Assembly: GCF_042680565.1 (NCBI RefSeq)
Contig: NZ_JBHUEJ010000015.1
Span: 310,001 to 374,000 of the forward strand
Length of the DNA: 64,000 nucleotides
DNA from: Ottowia flava
GTDB lineage: Bacteria > Pseudomonadota > Gammaproteobacteria > Burkholderiales > Burkholderiaceae_C
Reading direction: 5' to 3'
Below are positions 1-7,990 of the stretch, one piece after another. Position numbers and translations under genes: made by a program. Each line of letters begins with the position of its first letter. The first letter of the stretch is position 1. The notes under the pieces are model-generated. The model saw only the letters and a list, made by a program, of their open reading frames with translations, was not told the origin of the DNA and did no database searches.

Positions 1-744
1 GGTGCGATTGAAGCTGCCCTCCACCCGCTTGCCACCTGCCCAGCCGCGACCCACGCCGTAGTCGCCATCGTCCCGGCCAGCGCCCTCGACGTGCAGCACC
101 AGCGGGCCTTTGCCCGCCGTGACCTGCGCCGCGCCCGACGCCCCGCGCGCACCCGAATTGGCGCGCAGCTCGGCGCTGCCTTCCACGCCCTTTTCCGGTG
201 CGGCGGTGGGCACGCGCCCGTCCAGCACGTTCACCGCGCCGCCGACGGCGCCGCCGCTGTACAGCAGTGCCGAGGGGCCGCGCAGCACCTCGACCTGGCG
301 CGCCAGCATGGGCTCGGCCGTGACGGCGTGGTCGGGGCTGACGGATGAGGCGTCGTGCACTTCGGCGCCGTCGCTGAGGATCTGCACGCGCGGGCCGTCC
401 ATGCCGCGGATGACCGGGCGGCTGGCACCTGCACCGAAATGGCTGGCGGCGATGCCGGGCTCGCCGTCCAGCGTTTCGCCCAGTGTCGCGCCGCGGCGCT
501 GCACCAGATCGTCGCCTTCCAGCACCGACACGGGCGTGGCCGTGTCGGCAGCGGTCCGATCGAGGCCGCTGGCGCGCACGGTGACTTCCTTCAGTGAGGG
601 CGCGTCATCGCCTGGGGGCGCCGGCGTGTCGGGCGCGCTCCACGCCGGGGTGGACAGAAATGCGGCGAGCAAGGCCGAGCTGAGGGGCCGCACGCGCGCG
701 CGGGGCGCAGCAACGCGGAGATGAGGCAATACACGTGGTGACAT
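1..744 (-). CDS. TonB-dependent outer-membrane receptor, N-terminal part (cut by window edge)
   Basis: The first 248 codons of an outer-membrane receptor that would import a metal or metal chelate using TonB energy. A signal peptide (about residues 1-36, ending ALLAAFLSTPAWSA) is followed by a TonB-box-like stretch and the plug domain. The plug carries RPVIRGMDGPRVQILSDG, then VSPDHAV and VEVLRGPSALLYSGGAVGG, a pattern resembling ZnuD-type zinc receptors; that similarity is from memory of the family, not a search. The ATG at 744 gives a complete signal peptide. The barrel and stop lie beyond base 1. The His-rich membrane protein gene just upstream on the same strand fits a metal-related role. 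Substrate is an inference. Confidence 0.85.
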   Translation of the reverse strand, partial: MSPRVLPHLRVAAPRARVRPLSSALLAAFLSTPAWSAPDTPAPPGDDAPSLKEVTVRASGLDRTAADTATPVSVLEGDDLVQRRGATLGETLDGEPGIAASHFGAGASRPVIRGMDGPRVQILSDGAEVHDASSVSPDHAVTAEPMLARQVEVLRGPSALLYSGGAVGGAVNVLDGRVPTAAPEKGVEGSAELRANSGARGASGAAQVTAGKGPLVLHVEGAGRDDGDYGVGRGWAGGKRVEGSFNRT

Positions 745-1016
745 GAAGCATCCAGAGGCCCGGGCGGCACGCGCATGGCGGCAAGCCCCCCGGGCAAAAA
801 AGGGCAGAAAACGGCCAACACCGACCTGTAGGGACAGCGCCGCCGATCTAAAAAGACAAGAAAAATCCAAGGCGCCACACCGCGGGTCAAGGCACGGCGG
901 GCGATAACGGCCCGCGCTGGGCGCGCGAAGCCCACGCGCTGACGGCCCGGCGCACGACGCGCGAGGGCCGGGGTATCAGAAGCGTGGGGAAGTGGCGCGA
1001 GCGCCAGGCAGGCCGC

Positions 1017-1433
1017 TCAGGCCGCTGCAGGCGGGGCGCGGGCGCTGTAGGGTGCGCCGCTGGGCGCTCTGTGTACCGGCGCGCGCCACAAGGGCAGCGG
1101 CGTGGCCGCGGTCTGCACCACGGGCACCGCCGGCGGCGCAAAGCCCGGCGCGTCGGCGTGGGCCAGTTGGTCCAGCAGGCGGCAGTCCAGCGCGCCGTGG
1201 CCCGCGAAAAGCCGACCCAGCCAGTCGTCAGCGCCGTGGGCGTGGCCCGCGGGTGCGGCGCTGTGATCGTGCCCAACCGCAGCGCCTCCCGCCGGGACGG
1301 CAGGACCGTGCAGTGCAGCCGCGTGAAAGCCCTGGTGCCACTGCCCCAGCGTCTGGCCCAACACCAGCACGAGCGCGAACACCGCCCACCAGCGGGCGGG
1401 CAGCGATCGGCGAAGTGGGGGTTGCGGGGCCAT
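1017..1433 (-). CDS. Small His-rich membrane-anchored hypothetical protein
   Basis: A 138-residue protein of unknown function. An N-terminal hydrophobic segment (about residues 14-30, WWAVFALVLVLGQTLGQWHQ) looks like an uncleaved anchor or signal peptide. It is followed by a His-rich stretch containing GHDHSAAPAGHAHGADDW and a Pro/Ala-rich tail. Such proteins, often grouped with DUF2946-like families, tend to sit beside metal-receptor genes, as here beside a TonB receptor. The chosen ATG at 1433 lies 32 bases after the purC stop and begins directly before the hydrophobic segment; an in-frame start further upstream would overlap purC. Metal binding by the histidines is inference. Confidence 0.55.
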   Translation of the reverse strand: MAPQPPLRRSLPARWWAVFALVLVLGQTLGQWHQGFHAAALHGPAVPAGGAAVGHDHSAAPAGHAHGADDWLGRLFAGHGALDCRLLDQLAHADAPGFAPPAVPVVQTAATPLPLWRAPVHRAPSGAPYSARAPPAAA

Positions 1434-1465
1434 CGGATCGGATGCGGTGTCGGCCAGTGTCGGCG

Positions 1466-2368
1466 TCAGCCCAGCAGGCGTTGCATCGCCTCGCGGTACT
1501 TGGCCGCGGTGTTGGCGACGACGTCGTCGGGCAGGCGCGGCGGCGGCGGGGCCTTGGCCCACGGCGCACCGTCAACGGTGACCTGCTCCAGCCAGTCGCG
1601 CAGGTACTGCTTGTCGAAGCTGGGCGGGTTGACGCCTTCGCGGTACTGGTCGGCTGGCCAGTAGCGGGACGAATCGGGTGTAAGCACCTCGTCCATCAGC
1701 ACCAGTTCGCCCGCGGGGTTCAGACCAAATTCGAACTTGGTGTCGGCAATGATGATGCCCTTTTTCAGCGCGATCTCGGCCGCGCGCGTGTACAGCGCAA
1801 TGGCGGTATCGCGGATCTGCGCGGCCAGCTTGTCGCCGACCATCTCCACGGTCCGCTCGTAGGTGATGTTCTCGTCGTGCTCGCCCACCTCGGCCTTGGC
1901 GGCGGGAGTGTAGATCGGCTGGGGCAATGGGCTCGCGTTGTTCAAGCCTGCAGGCAGCGGCACGCCACACACGGCGGCCTGGCCGTCCTGGTATTCCTTC
2001 CAGCCGCTGCCGGCCAAGTAGCCGCGCACCACGGCCTCGATGGGCACGGGTTTCAGGCGCTGCACGAGCATGCTGCGGCCCTTGACCTGGGCCACCTCGT
2101 CCGCCGCGACCACGCTTTCCGGCGCGTCGCCGGTCAGGTGGTTGGGAACGATGTCCTTCAACTGTTCAAACCACCACAGCGCCATCTGCGTCAGCAGCTC
2201 GCCCTTGCCGGGGATCGGGTCGTCCATGATCACGTCGAAGGCGCTGATGCGGTCGCTGGCCACCATCAGGATGCGGTCGTTGCCCACCGCGTAGTTGTCG
2301 CGCACCTTGCCGCGCGCGAGCAGGGGCAGGCTGGTGAGTTGGCTGGTGTGCAGGGCGTCGGTGGACAT
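1466..2368 (-). CDS. purC: Phosphoribosylaminoimidazole-succinocarboxamide synthase (SAICAR synthase)
   Basis: Ligates aspartate to CAIR using ATP to make SAICAR in de novo purine synthesis (cytosol). The 300-residue length suits the longer PurC form of proteobacteria. Seen in the sequence: the N-terminal GKVRDNYAVG nucleotide-binding strand, SDRISAFDVIMDDPIPGKG, the EAVVRGYLAGSGWKEY segment, and IADTKFEFG near residue 207, all PurC signatures. The partner genes purE and purK are 15 kb away, whereas in many Burkholderiales they adjoin fba and purC. Reads in the same direction as the aldolase and DUF2254 genes upstream. Confidence 0.97.
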   Translation of the reverse strand: MSTDALHTSQLTSLPLLARGKVRDNYAVGNDRILMVASDRISAFDVIMDDPIPGKGELLTQMALWWFEQLKDIVPNHLTGDAPESVVAADEVAQVKGRSMLVQRLKPVPIEAVVRGYLAGSGWKEYQDGQAAVCGVPLPAGLNNASPLPQPIYTPAAKAEVGEHDENITYERTVEMVGDKLAAQIRDTAIALYTRAAEIALKKGIIIADTKFEFGLNPAGELVLMDEVLTPDSSRYWPADQYREGVNPPSFDKQYLRDWLEQVTVDGAPWAKAPPPPRLPDDVVANTAAKYREAMQRLLG

Positions 2369-2417
2369 GGTGGAACTGAAAGGGAAAAGCTGCAGATTGT
2401 CGCGCCGTCACGCCAGC

Positions 2418-3746
2418 TCAGATGGACGGCTCGGCGTGCTGCGCGCGCACCGCCTGGCGCTCGTGCTCGTGCTGCAAGGTGGCAGTGGCGTAGTCGCGGG
2501 CCTGTTCAGCCTGCGCACGGGCGGCGCGCGACACCGCGCCGCTGCGCGAGGCCATGGCCAGCATGGCCAGCAGCTTCTGCATGCGGATGCCCACCTCCAC
2601 ATGGCCGGCGCCGTCGCGCGCGATGGGCTGAAACGCGTCCGTCACCAGCGCCGCCTCGTCCAGCGGCACCAGCGAGAGCCGTTCGTAGCGCACCTCGGCT
2701 GTCGGCGATGCTTTCTCGTCGTCGTCGGCACGCTGGCTGTCGATCAGCACCCGCACCAGCCGGTTCATGACGTCGATGGCGGTGCCGGGGTCATTGACCG
2801 CGGGTGACAGCGCGCGCTGGCCGGATTCGCTCAGCACGATGAGGCCGAAACGCGGGTCCTGATCGAAGCTGCGGGTGGCACCGATCACCATGCCGTCCCG
2901 CACCCGGCGGCTTAGCTCGTCGAGGCCCACGTCCGCGCCATCGGCCCCGTCCGCATCCTCTGTGTCGCGCGACGACCGCGGCCCGACCCGCGCCACCACG
3001 GCACCCGGCCACACCATCGCGCCGGGGCGCACGCGCACATGCACGTCGCGCCCGGCGGCCACGGCGCAGGCTTGCAGCTCGGCCATGTCCAGTGCCTTCA
3101 GGTAGCCGGTGTCGCTGGCGTAGATCGGTTCGCCGAGCGGGTCGCCTTCGTGCTCCGGCAGGCCGGGCCGGGCGCCCAGCCAGGGGTCGCGCCAGTGCGC
3201 CTCCAGTGCGTCGCGGGCAACGTCCTCGACTTTCTGCAGCGTGTTGTCCATCGACCCGAGCGACGACAGCGTGCGCACCCAGCGCACCAGCGTGATCAGC
3301 AGCCAGGCCAGCACCGCCAGCGTGCCCAGAAACAGGATGAAGCGGCCGTTGGTGCCGTAGTAGCCGATGCCCAGCGCGATCTTGGCCACCACCGCGTAGA
3401 TGAACGCCGACAGGAACGCAGCGATGGCGGTGCGCGTGCCGTCGTCGGCCATCAGCAGCGGGCGCGCGCGCGGCGTGACGCTGCTGGCGGCGGCACCGAA
3501 GGCACCGACCATGGTGGACAGCGAAAAGGTGGTGACGGCCAGCATGCTGGAGGCGATCACCGTCAGCAGGCCGTCGAGCGTTTCGCGCTCGAGGTCGGGG
3601 AAGGTGCCTTCAGGAACGAAGTACGCGCCCCACGAACCCGCCAGCGCCAGCAGCACCGCGGCGATGCTGGCCACCACCTGCGTGACCCACAGGCGGTTCT
3701 CCCGCGCGAACAGTTCGCGCCACCAGCGTTTGAGCCTGATCAGCAC
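2418..3746 (-). CDS. DUF2254 family integral membrane protein
   Basis: A 442-residue protein of the DUF2254 family; the function is unknown. The N-terminal half has about four membrane segments (around residues 20-45, 60-85, 105-130 and 137-155), including the typical IASSMLAVTTFSLSTMVGAF stretch. The C-terminal half is soluble and contains the family phrase ALSPAVNDPGTAIDVMNRLV. An acidic low-complexity linker (DTEDADGADGADVGLDEL) lies between about residues 259 and 276. The gene starts 20 bases downstream of the aldolase stop, so cotranscription with fba and purC is likely, but this proximity does not show a metabolic role. Confidence 0.8.
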   Translation of the reverse strand: MLIRLKRWWRELFARENRLWVTQVVASIAAVLLALAGSWGAYFVPEGTFPDLERETLDGLLTVIASSMLAVTTFSLSTMVGAFGAAASSVTPRARPLLMADDGTRTAIAAFLSAFIYAVVAKIALGIGYYGTNGRFILFLGTLAVLAWLLITLVRWVRTLSSLGSMDNTLQKVEDVARDALEAHWRDPWLGARPGLPEHEGDPLGEPIYASDTGYLKALDMAELQACAVAAGRDVHVRVRPGAMVWPGAVVARVGPRSSRDTEDADGADGADVGLDELSRRVRDGMVIGATRSFDQDPRFGLIVLSESGQRALSPAVNDPGTAIDVMNRLVRVLIDSQRADDDEKASPTAEVRYERLSLVPLDEAALVTDAFQPIARDGAGHVEVGIRMQKLLAMLAMASRSGAVSRAARAQAEQARDYATATLQHEHERQAVRAQHAEPSI

Positions 3747-3765
3747 CGCCAGGCTCGCTGCGGGT

Positions 3766-4830
3766 TTACTGCACCACCTGGGCGAGTTCGCCCTGGGCGT
3801 ACTTCTCGGCCATGACGGACAGCGGCTTGCCCTTGATCTTGGCGCCCTGGCCTTCGCAGCCGAATTCGAGGTAACGCTGCTTGCAGATGGCCTGCGCGGC
3901 GGCGCGCGCGGGCTTCATCCATTCGCGCATGTCGAACTTGTCCGGGTTCTCGGCCAGGAACTTGCGCACCGCACCGGTCATGGCCAGACGGATGTCGGTG
4001 TCGATGTTGATCTTGCGCACGCCGTACTTGATGGCTTCCTGGATCTCGGAAACCGGCACGCCGTAGGTTTCCTTCATCTTGCCGCCGTACTGGTTGATCA
4101 GCGCCAGCAGCTCCTGCGGCACGCTGGACGAACCATGCATGACCAGGTGCGTGTTGGGAATGCGCGCGTGGATTTCCTTGACGCGGCTGATCGCCAGGAT
4201 GTCGCCCGTGGGCGGGCGGCTGAACTTGTAGGCGCCATGGCTGGTGCCGATGGCGATGGCCAGCGCGTCGAGCTGGGTGGCCTTGACGAACTGGGCGGCC
4301 TCTTCCGGGTCGGTCAGCAGCTGGTCGTGGCTGAGCTTGCCTTCGGCGCCGACGCCGTCTTCTTCGCCGGCTTCACCGGTTTCAAGGTTGCCCAGGCAAC
4401 CCAGCTCGCCCTCGACGGTGGCGCCGATCTTGTGCGCCATGTCCACCACTTCGCGCGTCACGCGCACGTTGTAGTCGAAGTCGGCGGGCGTCTTGCCATC
4501 TTCGCGCAGGCTGCCGTCCATCATGACGGAGCCGAAGCCGAGCTTGAGCGCCCCTTCGCAAATCGCGGGGCTGGTGCCGTGGTCCTGGTGCATGACCAAC
4601 GGAATGTGCGGATAGGCTTCGCTGGCGGCGGCGATCAGGTGCTTGATGAAGTGCTCGCCCGCGTACTTGCGCGCACCGGCGCTCGCCTGCAGGATGACGG
4701 GCGCGCCCACTTCGTCGGCGGCCGACATCACGGCCTGCACCTGCTCGAGGTTGTTCACGTTGAAGGCGGGGATGCCGTAATGGTTGGCCGCTGCGTGGTC
4801 AAGCAGCTCGCGCATGGAAACGAGAGGCAT
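3766..4830 (-). CDS. fba: Class II fructose-bisphosphate aldolase
   Basis: Cleaves or forms fructose-1,6-bisphosphate in glycolysis, gluconeogenesis or the Calvin cycle; zinc dependent. The 354 residues include the metal-binding MHQDHGTSPAI segment (His81, Asp83, His84), the VEGELG loop carrying a glutamate ligand, LVMHGSSSVPQE with another histidine ligand, and the phosphate-binding GVRKINIDTDIRLA. The length and motifs fit the CbbA/Fba type of Burkholderiales. pgk and pyk lie within 8 kb on the same strand, giving a loose glycolytic neighbourhood. Start chosen as the ATG preceding the conserved PLVSMRELLDHA N-terminus. Confidence 0.96.
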   Translation of the reverse strand: MPLVSMRELLDHAAANHYGIPAFNVNNLEQVQAVMSAADEVGAPVILQASAGARKYAGEHFIKHLIAAASEAYPHIPLVMHQDHGTSPAICEGALKLGFGSVMMDGSLREDGKTPADFDYNVRVTREVVDMAHKIGATVEGELGCLGNLETGEAGEEDGVGAEGKLSHDQLLTDPEEAAQFVKATQLDALAIAIGTSHGAYKFSRPPTGDILAISRVKEIHARIPNTHLVMHGSSSVPQELLALINQYGGKMKETYGVPVSEIQEAIKYGVRKINIDTDIRLAMTGAVRKFLAENPDKFDMREWMKPARAAAQAICKQRYLEFGCEGQGAKIKGKPLSVMAEKYAQGELAQVVQ

Positions 4831-4948
4831 GGCAACTCCGATGGAAAGTCAGGTCAAGCCGCGGCGCCGATCCTGGCAGGCGGCGGCGCGTCGGGGGGTA
4901 TCAGCTCTCTATTTTAGTCGGCCTTGCCTCTGGCCACGGGCGATCGCC

Positions 4949-5887
4949 CTAGAGCCAGCCGGCGCGGCGGAAACTGCGGTGCAGCACCCAGCAGATCAGC
5001 GCGATCACGCCCAGCACCACGAAATAGCTGTAGCGGTAGTGCAGCTCGGGCATATGGTCGAAGTTCATGCCGTAGATGCCGGCGATCGCCGTCGGCACCG
5101 CGATGATCGCGCCCCAGGCCGCCAACTGGCGGGTGATGGCGTTCTGGCGCTGCTGCTCAAGCAGGTTGCTGACCTCGAACACCGACGTCACGACTTCCCA
5201 CAGGCCGTTGACAGAGTCCTTGACCCGCTCCAGGTGGTCAGCCACGTCCCGGAAGTACGGCCGGACCTCCGCGGGAACAAACGGCGCGCCGGTGTCCAAA
5301 AGCCGCTGGGCCAAGTGGCAGGAGGGCGTGACGACCCGCAGGAACAGGATCAGTTCCCTGCGCAGCTTGAACAGGACCGCGACCTGTTCGCGGCTGAGCC
5401 CGGAGTCCAGCACCGAGCCCTCGATGGCGAGCACCGCGTCTTCCACCTTTTCGACCAGATGCACGTAAGCGTCGACGGTGGTGTCCATCAGGGTATGCAG
5501 CACGGTGCTGGCGGCCTGCGGCATGAATTCGGGCGGCAGCGCGTCCCACCGACGGCGCGCCTCCTGGAACACCTCGTCGGCGCCGCGGCGCACCGTGATC
5601 ACCTGCCCTGACCGCGCAAACACCGCGATCTGGCCATAGACGATCTCCTCGCCCACCAGCCGCGCGGTGCGCAGCACCAGAAAGAGGTAGGCGCCAAAGG
5701 CCTCGACCTTGGGCGCCTGTTCGTCCGTCAGGGCATCCTCGACCGACAGGCTGTGCAGTCCCTGCACCTGTGCCAGCGCTTCCAACTCCGCCAACGTCGG
5801 GTTGGCGACGTCCAGCCATTCAACCCCTCCGCCTGACGCCGGGGCACACCAATCGTCTTTCAAAGGCTGAACGGGGGTCAAGGTCAT
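4949..5887 (-). CDS. corA: CorA family magnesium/cobalt transport protein
   Basis: A pentameric inner-membrane divalent cation channel. The 312-residue protein has the large soluble N-terminal domain and two C-terminal membrane segments. The signature GMN sits at residues 272-274 at the end of the first segment (GIYGMNF), followed by a short periplasmic loop (DHMPELHYRYSY, in place of the canonical MPEL) and the second segment VVLGVIALICWVLH. The ATG at 5887 precedes the beta-rich N-terminus; an open frame continues upstream without CorA-like sequence and overlaps the divergent PAP2 gene. Mg versus Co or Ni preference cannot be read from the sequence. Confidence 0.92.
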   Translation of the reverse strand: MTLTPVQPLKDDWCAPASGGGVEWLDVANPTLAELEALAQVQGLHSLSVEDALTDEQAPKVEAFGAYLFLVLRTARLVGEEIVYGQIAVFARSGQVITVRRGADEVFQEARRRWDALPPEFMPQAASTVLHTLMDTTVDAYVHLVEKVEDAVLAIEGSVLDSGLSREQVAVLFKLRRELILFLRVVTPSCHLAQRLLDTGAPFVPAEVRPYFRDVADHLERVKDSVNGLWEVVTSVFEVSNLLEQQRQNAITRQLAAWGAIIAVPTAIAGIYGMNFDHMPELHYRYSYFVVLGVIALICWVLHRSFRRAGWL

Positions 5888-6029
5888 GGTCGATCGCTCG
5901 GTTGCCAACGGTGAACGCGGGCCGAACCAGTTTAGCGCGGGGCTGTGGTTGCCCCGACCTGGACCGCACCGCCCGTCTGGGGGGCGCGGCTTAAGCCGCT
6001 GATCAGATGCGTTCGCCAGGATAGCCACC

Positions 6030-6767
6030 ATGCCCTTGACGACTCTGGCCACCGGCTCGCCGGCCCTGCGCCCCCCTGCCGCCAGTGCGCCGCGCACCAC
6101 CACCGCGCTCTGGTTGACCGTGGTCGGGCTCGGCTTGGCCCTTCTGCTGGCGTGGGACGCGACCGGCTGGGACTTGCCACTGGCGCGCCTCTTCGGCGAC
6201 GCGCACGGCTTCGCCCGCCGCAACGACTGGTGGCTGACCCGGGTCCTGCACGACGGTGCGCGCAACGCGTCGTGGGTGCTGACCGCGCTGTTGGCCGTGA
6301 TGGTCGTGCGACCTCTGGGGGTGATGCGTCGGCTGTCGCGGCGCGAGCGGTTTGGCCTGGTGCTGGGCGTAGTTGCCTCGGTGATCGTCATGTCGCTGAT
6401 GAAGCACGCCAGCGGCACCAGTTGCCCCTGGGACCTGCAGGAATTCGGCGGCAGCGCGCGCTACGTCTCGCATTGGCGTTGGGGAGTGTTTGACGGGGGG
6501 GGTGGCCATTGCTTTCCGGCGGGGCACGCATCGGCCGGCTTCGCCTACCTGGGCGGCTGGTTCTGGCTACGCCGCGCAGCCCCCCGGGCGGCAGTGGTCT
6601 GGCTGGCCAGCGCCGTCGTCCTGGGACTGGTCCTGGGCGGGGTGCAGCAGTTGCGCGGCGCGCACTACATGAGCCACACCCTTTGGACCGCCTGGCTGTG
6701 CTGGACCGTGTCCGGCGCGGTCTGGTGGCTGTGGCAGGGCCGCCGCGAGCGCACTGCCACCGTCTGA
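6030..6767 (+). CDS. PAP2 superfamily membrane phosphatase (first of three in tandem)
   Basis: A 245-residue multi-pass protein of the type 2 phosphatidic acid phosphatase superfamily, expected to dephosphorylate a lipid phosphate at the membrane. About six hydrophobic segments are visible. Catalytic motifs: a KHASGTSCPW version of the first motif with Cys where the canonical motif has Arg, as in a known subgroup; CFPAGHASAGF with the catalytic histidine; and RGAHYMSHTLWTAW with the third-motif histidine. It differs clearly from the two PAP2 genes that follow. It is divergent from corA with a 142-base shared upstream region. Substrate is unknown. Confidence 0.85.
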   Translation: MPLTTLATGSPALRPPAASAPRTTTALWLTVVGLGLALLLAWDATGWDLPLARLFGDAHGFARRNDWWLTRVLHDGARNASWVLTALLAVMVVRPLGVMRRLSRRERFGLVLGVVASVIVMSLMKHASGTSCPWDLQEFGGSARYVSHWRWGVFDGGGGHCFPAGHASAGFAYLGGWFWLRRAAPRAAVVWLASAVVLGLVLGGVQQLRGAHYMSHTLWTAWLCWTVSGAVWWLWQGRRERTATV

Positions 6768-6802
6768 GCGGCCGCGCCGACTTGGTCGTTCATGGTGACG
6801 TC

Positions 6803-7402
6803 ATGATCGTGCTGCAAGCTGCCGGGATGCCCGGATGGGACCGAACCCTCTTTCTATGGATCAACCTTGACGCCCAGTCTTCGGGCGCATGGGTCGCCCT
6901 CGCCTTGTTCGCCACGTAGTGGCTGCCGTTTGTGGCCTTGGCGGTCCTGCTGCCCGTGGCGCTCAGAACAGCGCCAGGGCGACGGTCGTTGCTCGCCCTG
7001 GCGTGCGCTGTCGGCCTGGCCTGGTGGGCCGCCAGCCTGCTCAAGCACGGCGTGACCGCGCCGCGCCCCTTCATGCTCGGCCTGGGAACCGACTGGCTGA
7101 AGCACGCCCACGGCAATGGGTTTCCCAGCTCCCACGCCAGTGTGGCCGCGGCTTTCGCCGTGACCGCGCTGCTGAGCCCTTGGCCACGACCGCTGCGCTG
7201 GGCATTGGCGCTGGCAGGTGCCCTCGTCTGCTGGAGTCGAATCGCGCTCGGCGTGCACTTTCCGTCGGATGTTGCCGCGGCGGTGTTGCTGGGCAGCCTG
7301 TGCGCCCTGCTGTCGCAAATTGCCACACGCCAACTGGCCGTGGCGTGGCACCATCGCACCCTCGCCCGTTCGCTCGCCGCGCCGGTCGGCCCGCCCTCCT
7401 GA
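6803..7402 (+). pseudogene. PAP2 family phosphatase gene interrupted by an in-frame amber codon
   Basis: Reading from the ATG at 6803 gives a start like the next gene (PGWDRTLFLWINLD versus VWDRSLFLWLNLD), then a TAG at 6917-6919 as codon 39, then the same frame continues to a stop at 7402. All PAP2 motifs lie after the TAG and are intact: KHGVTAPRP, FPSSH and SRIALGVH. In the neighbouring paralogue the residue aligned with TAG is Glu31 (FASEWLP versus FAT-stop-WLP), so a single GAG to TAG change explains it. A GTG at 6932 could restart translation without the first transmembrane segment. It could be a true pseudogene, a readthrough gene or a sequencing error. Confidence 0.75.
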
Positions 7403-7444
7403 TCGCATCTGATCCAACAAAAAGAAGTCATCTTCCGCACCTGT

Positions 7445-7981
7445 ATGCAAGTTTGGGACCGCTCGCTCTTTCTCTGGCTGAACCTTGATCCGGGCGACCC
7501 CCACCTCTTCGTCGCCATGGCGATGTTCGCCAGCGAGTGGTTGCCCGATCTGGTCCTGGGCGGCTTGGTCGTCGCCCTGCTGTTGGGCGGCGCCGGCACC
7601 CGGCGCGCTCTGCTGCCCGTGGTGGGGGCCATGCTGCTGGCGTGGGCTGGGTCGCAAGCCATCAAGGACATGGTCGTTTCGCCACGCCCCTACCTCATGG
7701 GCCTGGGCACCGACTGGCTGGGGCGCGCCGGGGCCAGTGGCTTCCCCAGTACTCACGCCAGCATCGCGCTGGCGTTGGCGGCGGCATCCTGGCTCAACCC
7801 GTGGCCGCTGGCGCTGCGCCTGGGCCTGCTGGTGTTGGCCGTTCTGATCGCGTGGAGCCGCGTGGCCCTGGGCGCGCACTTCCCGTCCGATGTTGCAGGT
7901 GCGGCCGTGCTGGCCGCAGCCAGCGCCGTGATCGCCCACCAGGCCGTCGCACGGATCGCGCGCCGACGCGTGCGCGCGTGA
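7445..7981 (+). CDS. PAP2 superfamily membrane phosphatase (third of three in tandem)
   Basis: A complete 178-residue PAP2 protein. The three catalytic motifs are canonical: K74-x6-R81-P82 (KDMVVSPRP), the PSTH histidine at 101-104, and S138-R139-x5-H145 (SRVALGAH). Five or six membrane helices fit the undecaprenyl-pyrophosphate or phosphatidylglycerophosphate phosphatase type. It is a close paralogue of the interrupted gene directly upstream, so the pair probably arose by tandem duplication. The stop is 9 bases from the end of the convergent pyk gene. Lipid substrate cannot be decided from sequence. Confidence 0.88.
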   Translation: MQVWDRSLFLWLNLDPGDPHLFVAMAMFASEWLPDLVLGGLVVALLLGGAGTRRALLPVVGAMLLAWAGSQAIKDMVVSPRPYLMGLGTDWLGRAGASGFPSTHASIALALAAASWLNPWPLALRLGLLVLAVLIAWSRVALGAHFPSDVAGAAVLAAASAVIAHQAVARIARRRVRA

Positions 7982-7990
7982 GCGCGCCGA

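Noticed and set aside
745..1016. Cobalamin riboswitch or metalloregulator box ahead of the TonB receptor gene
   Set aside because: I looked for the B12-box and for Zur or Fur type palindromes and did not find a convincing match.
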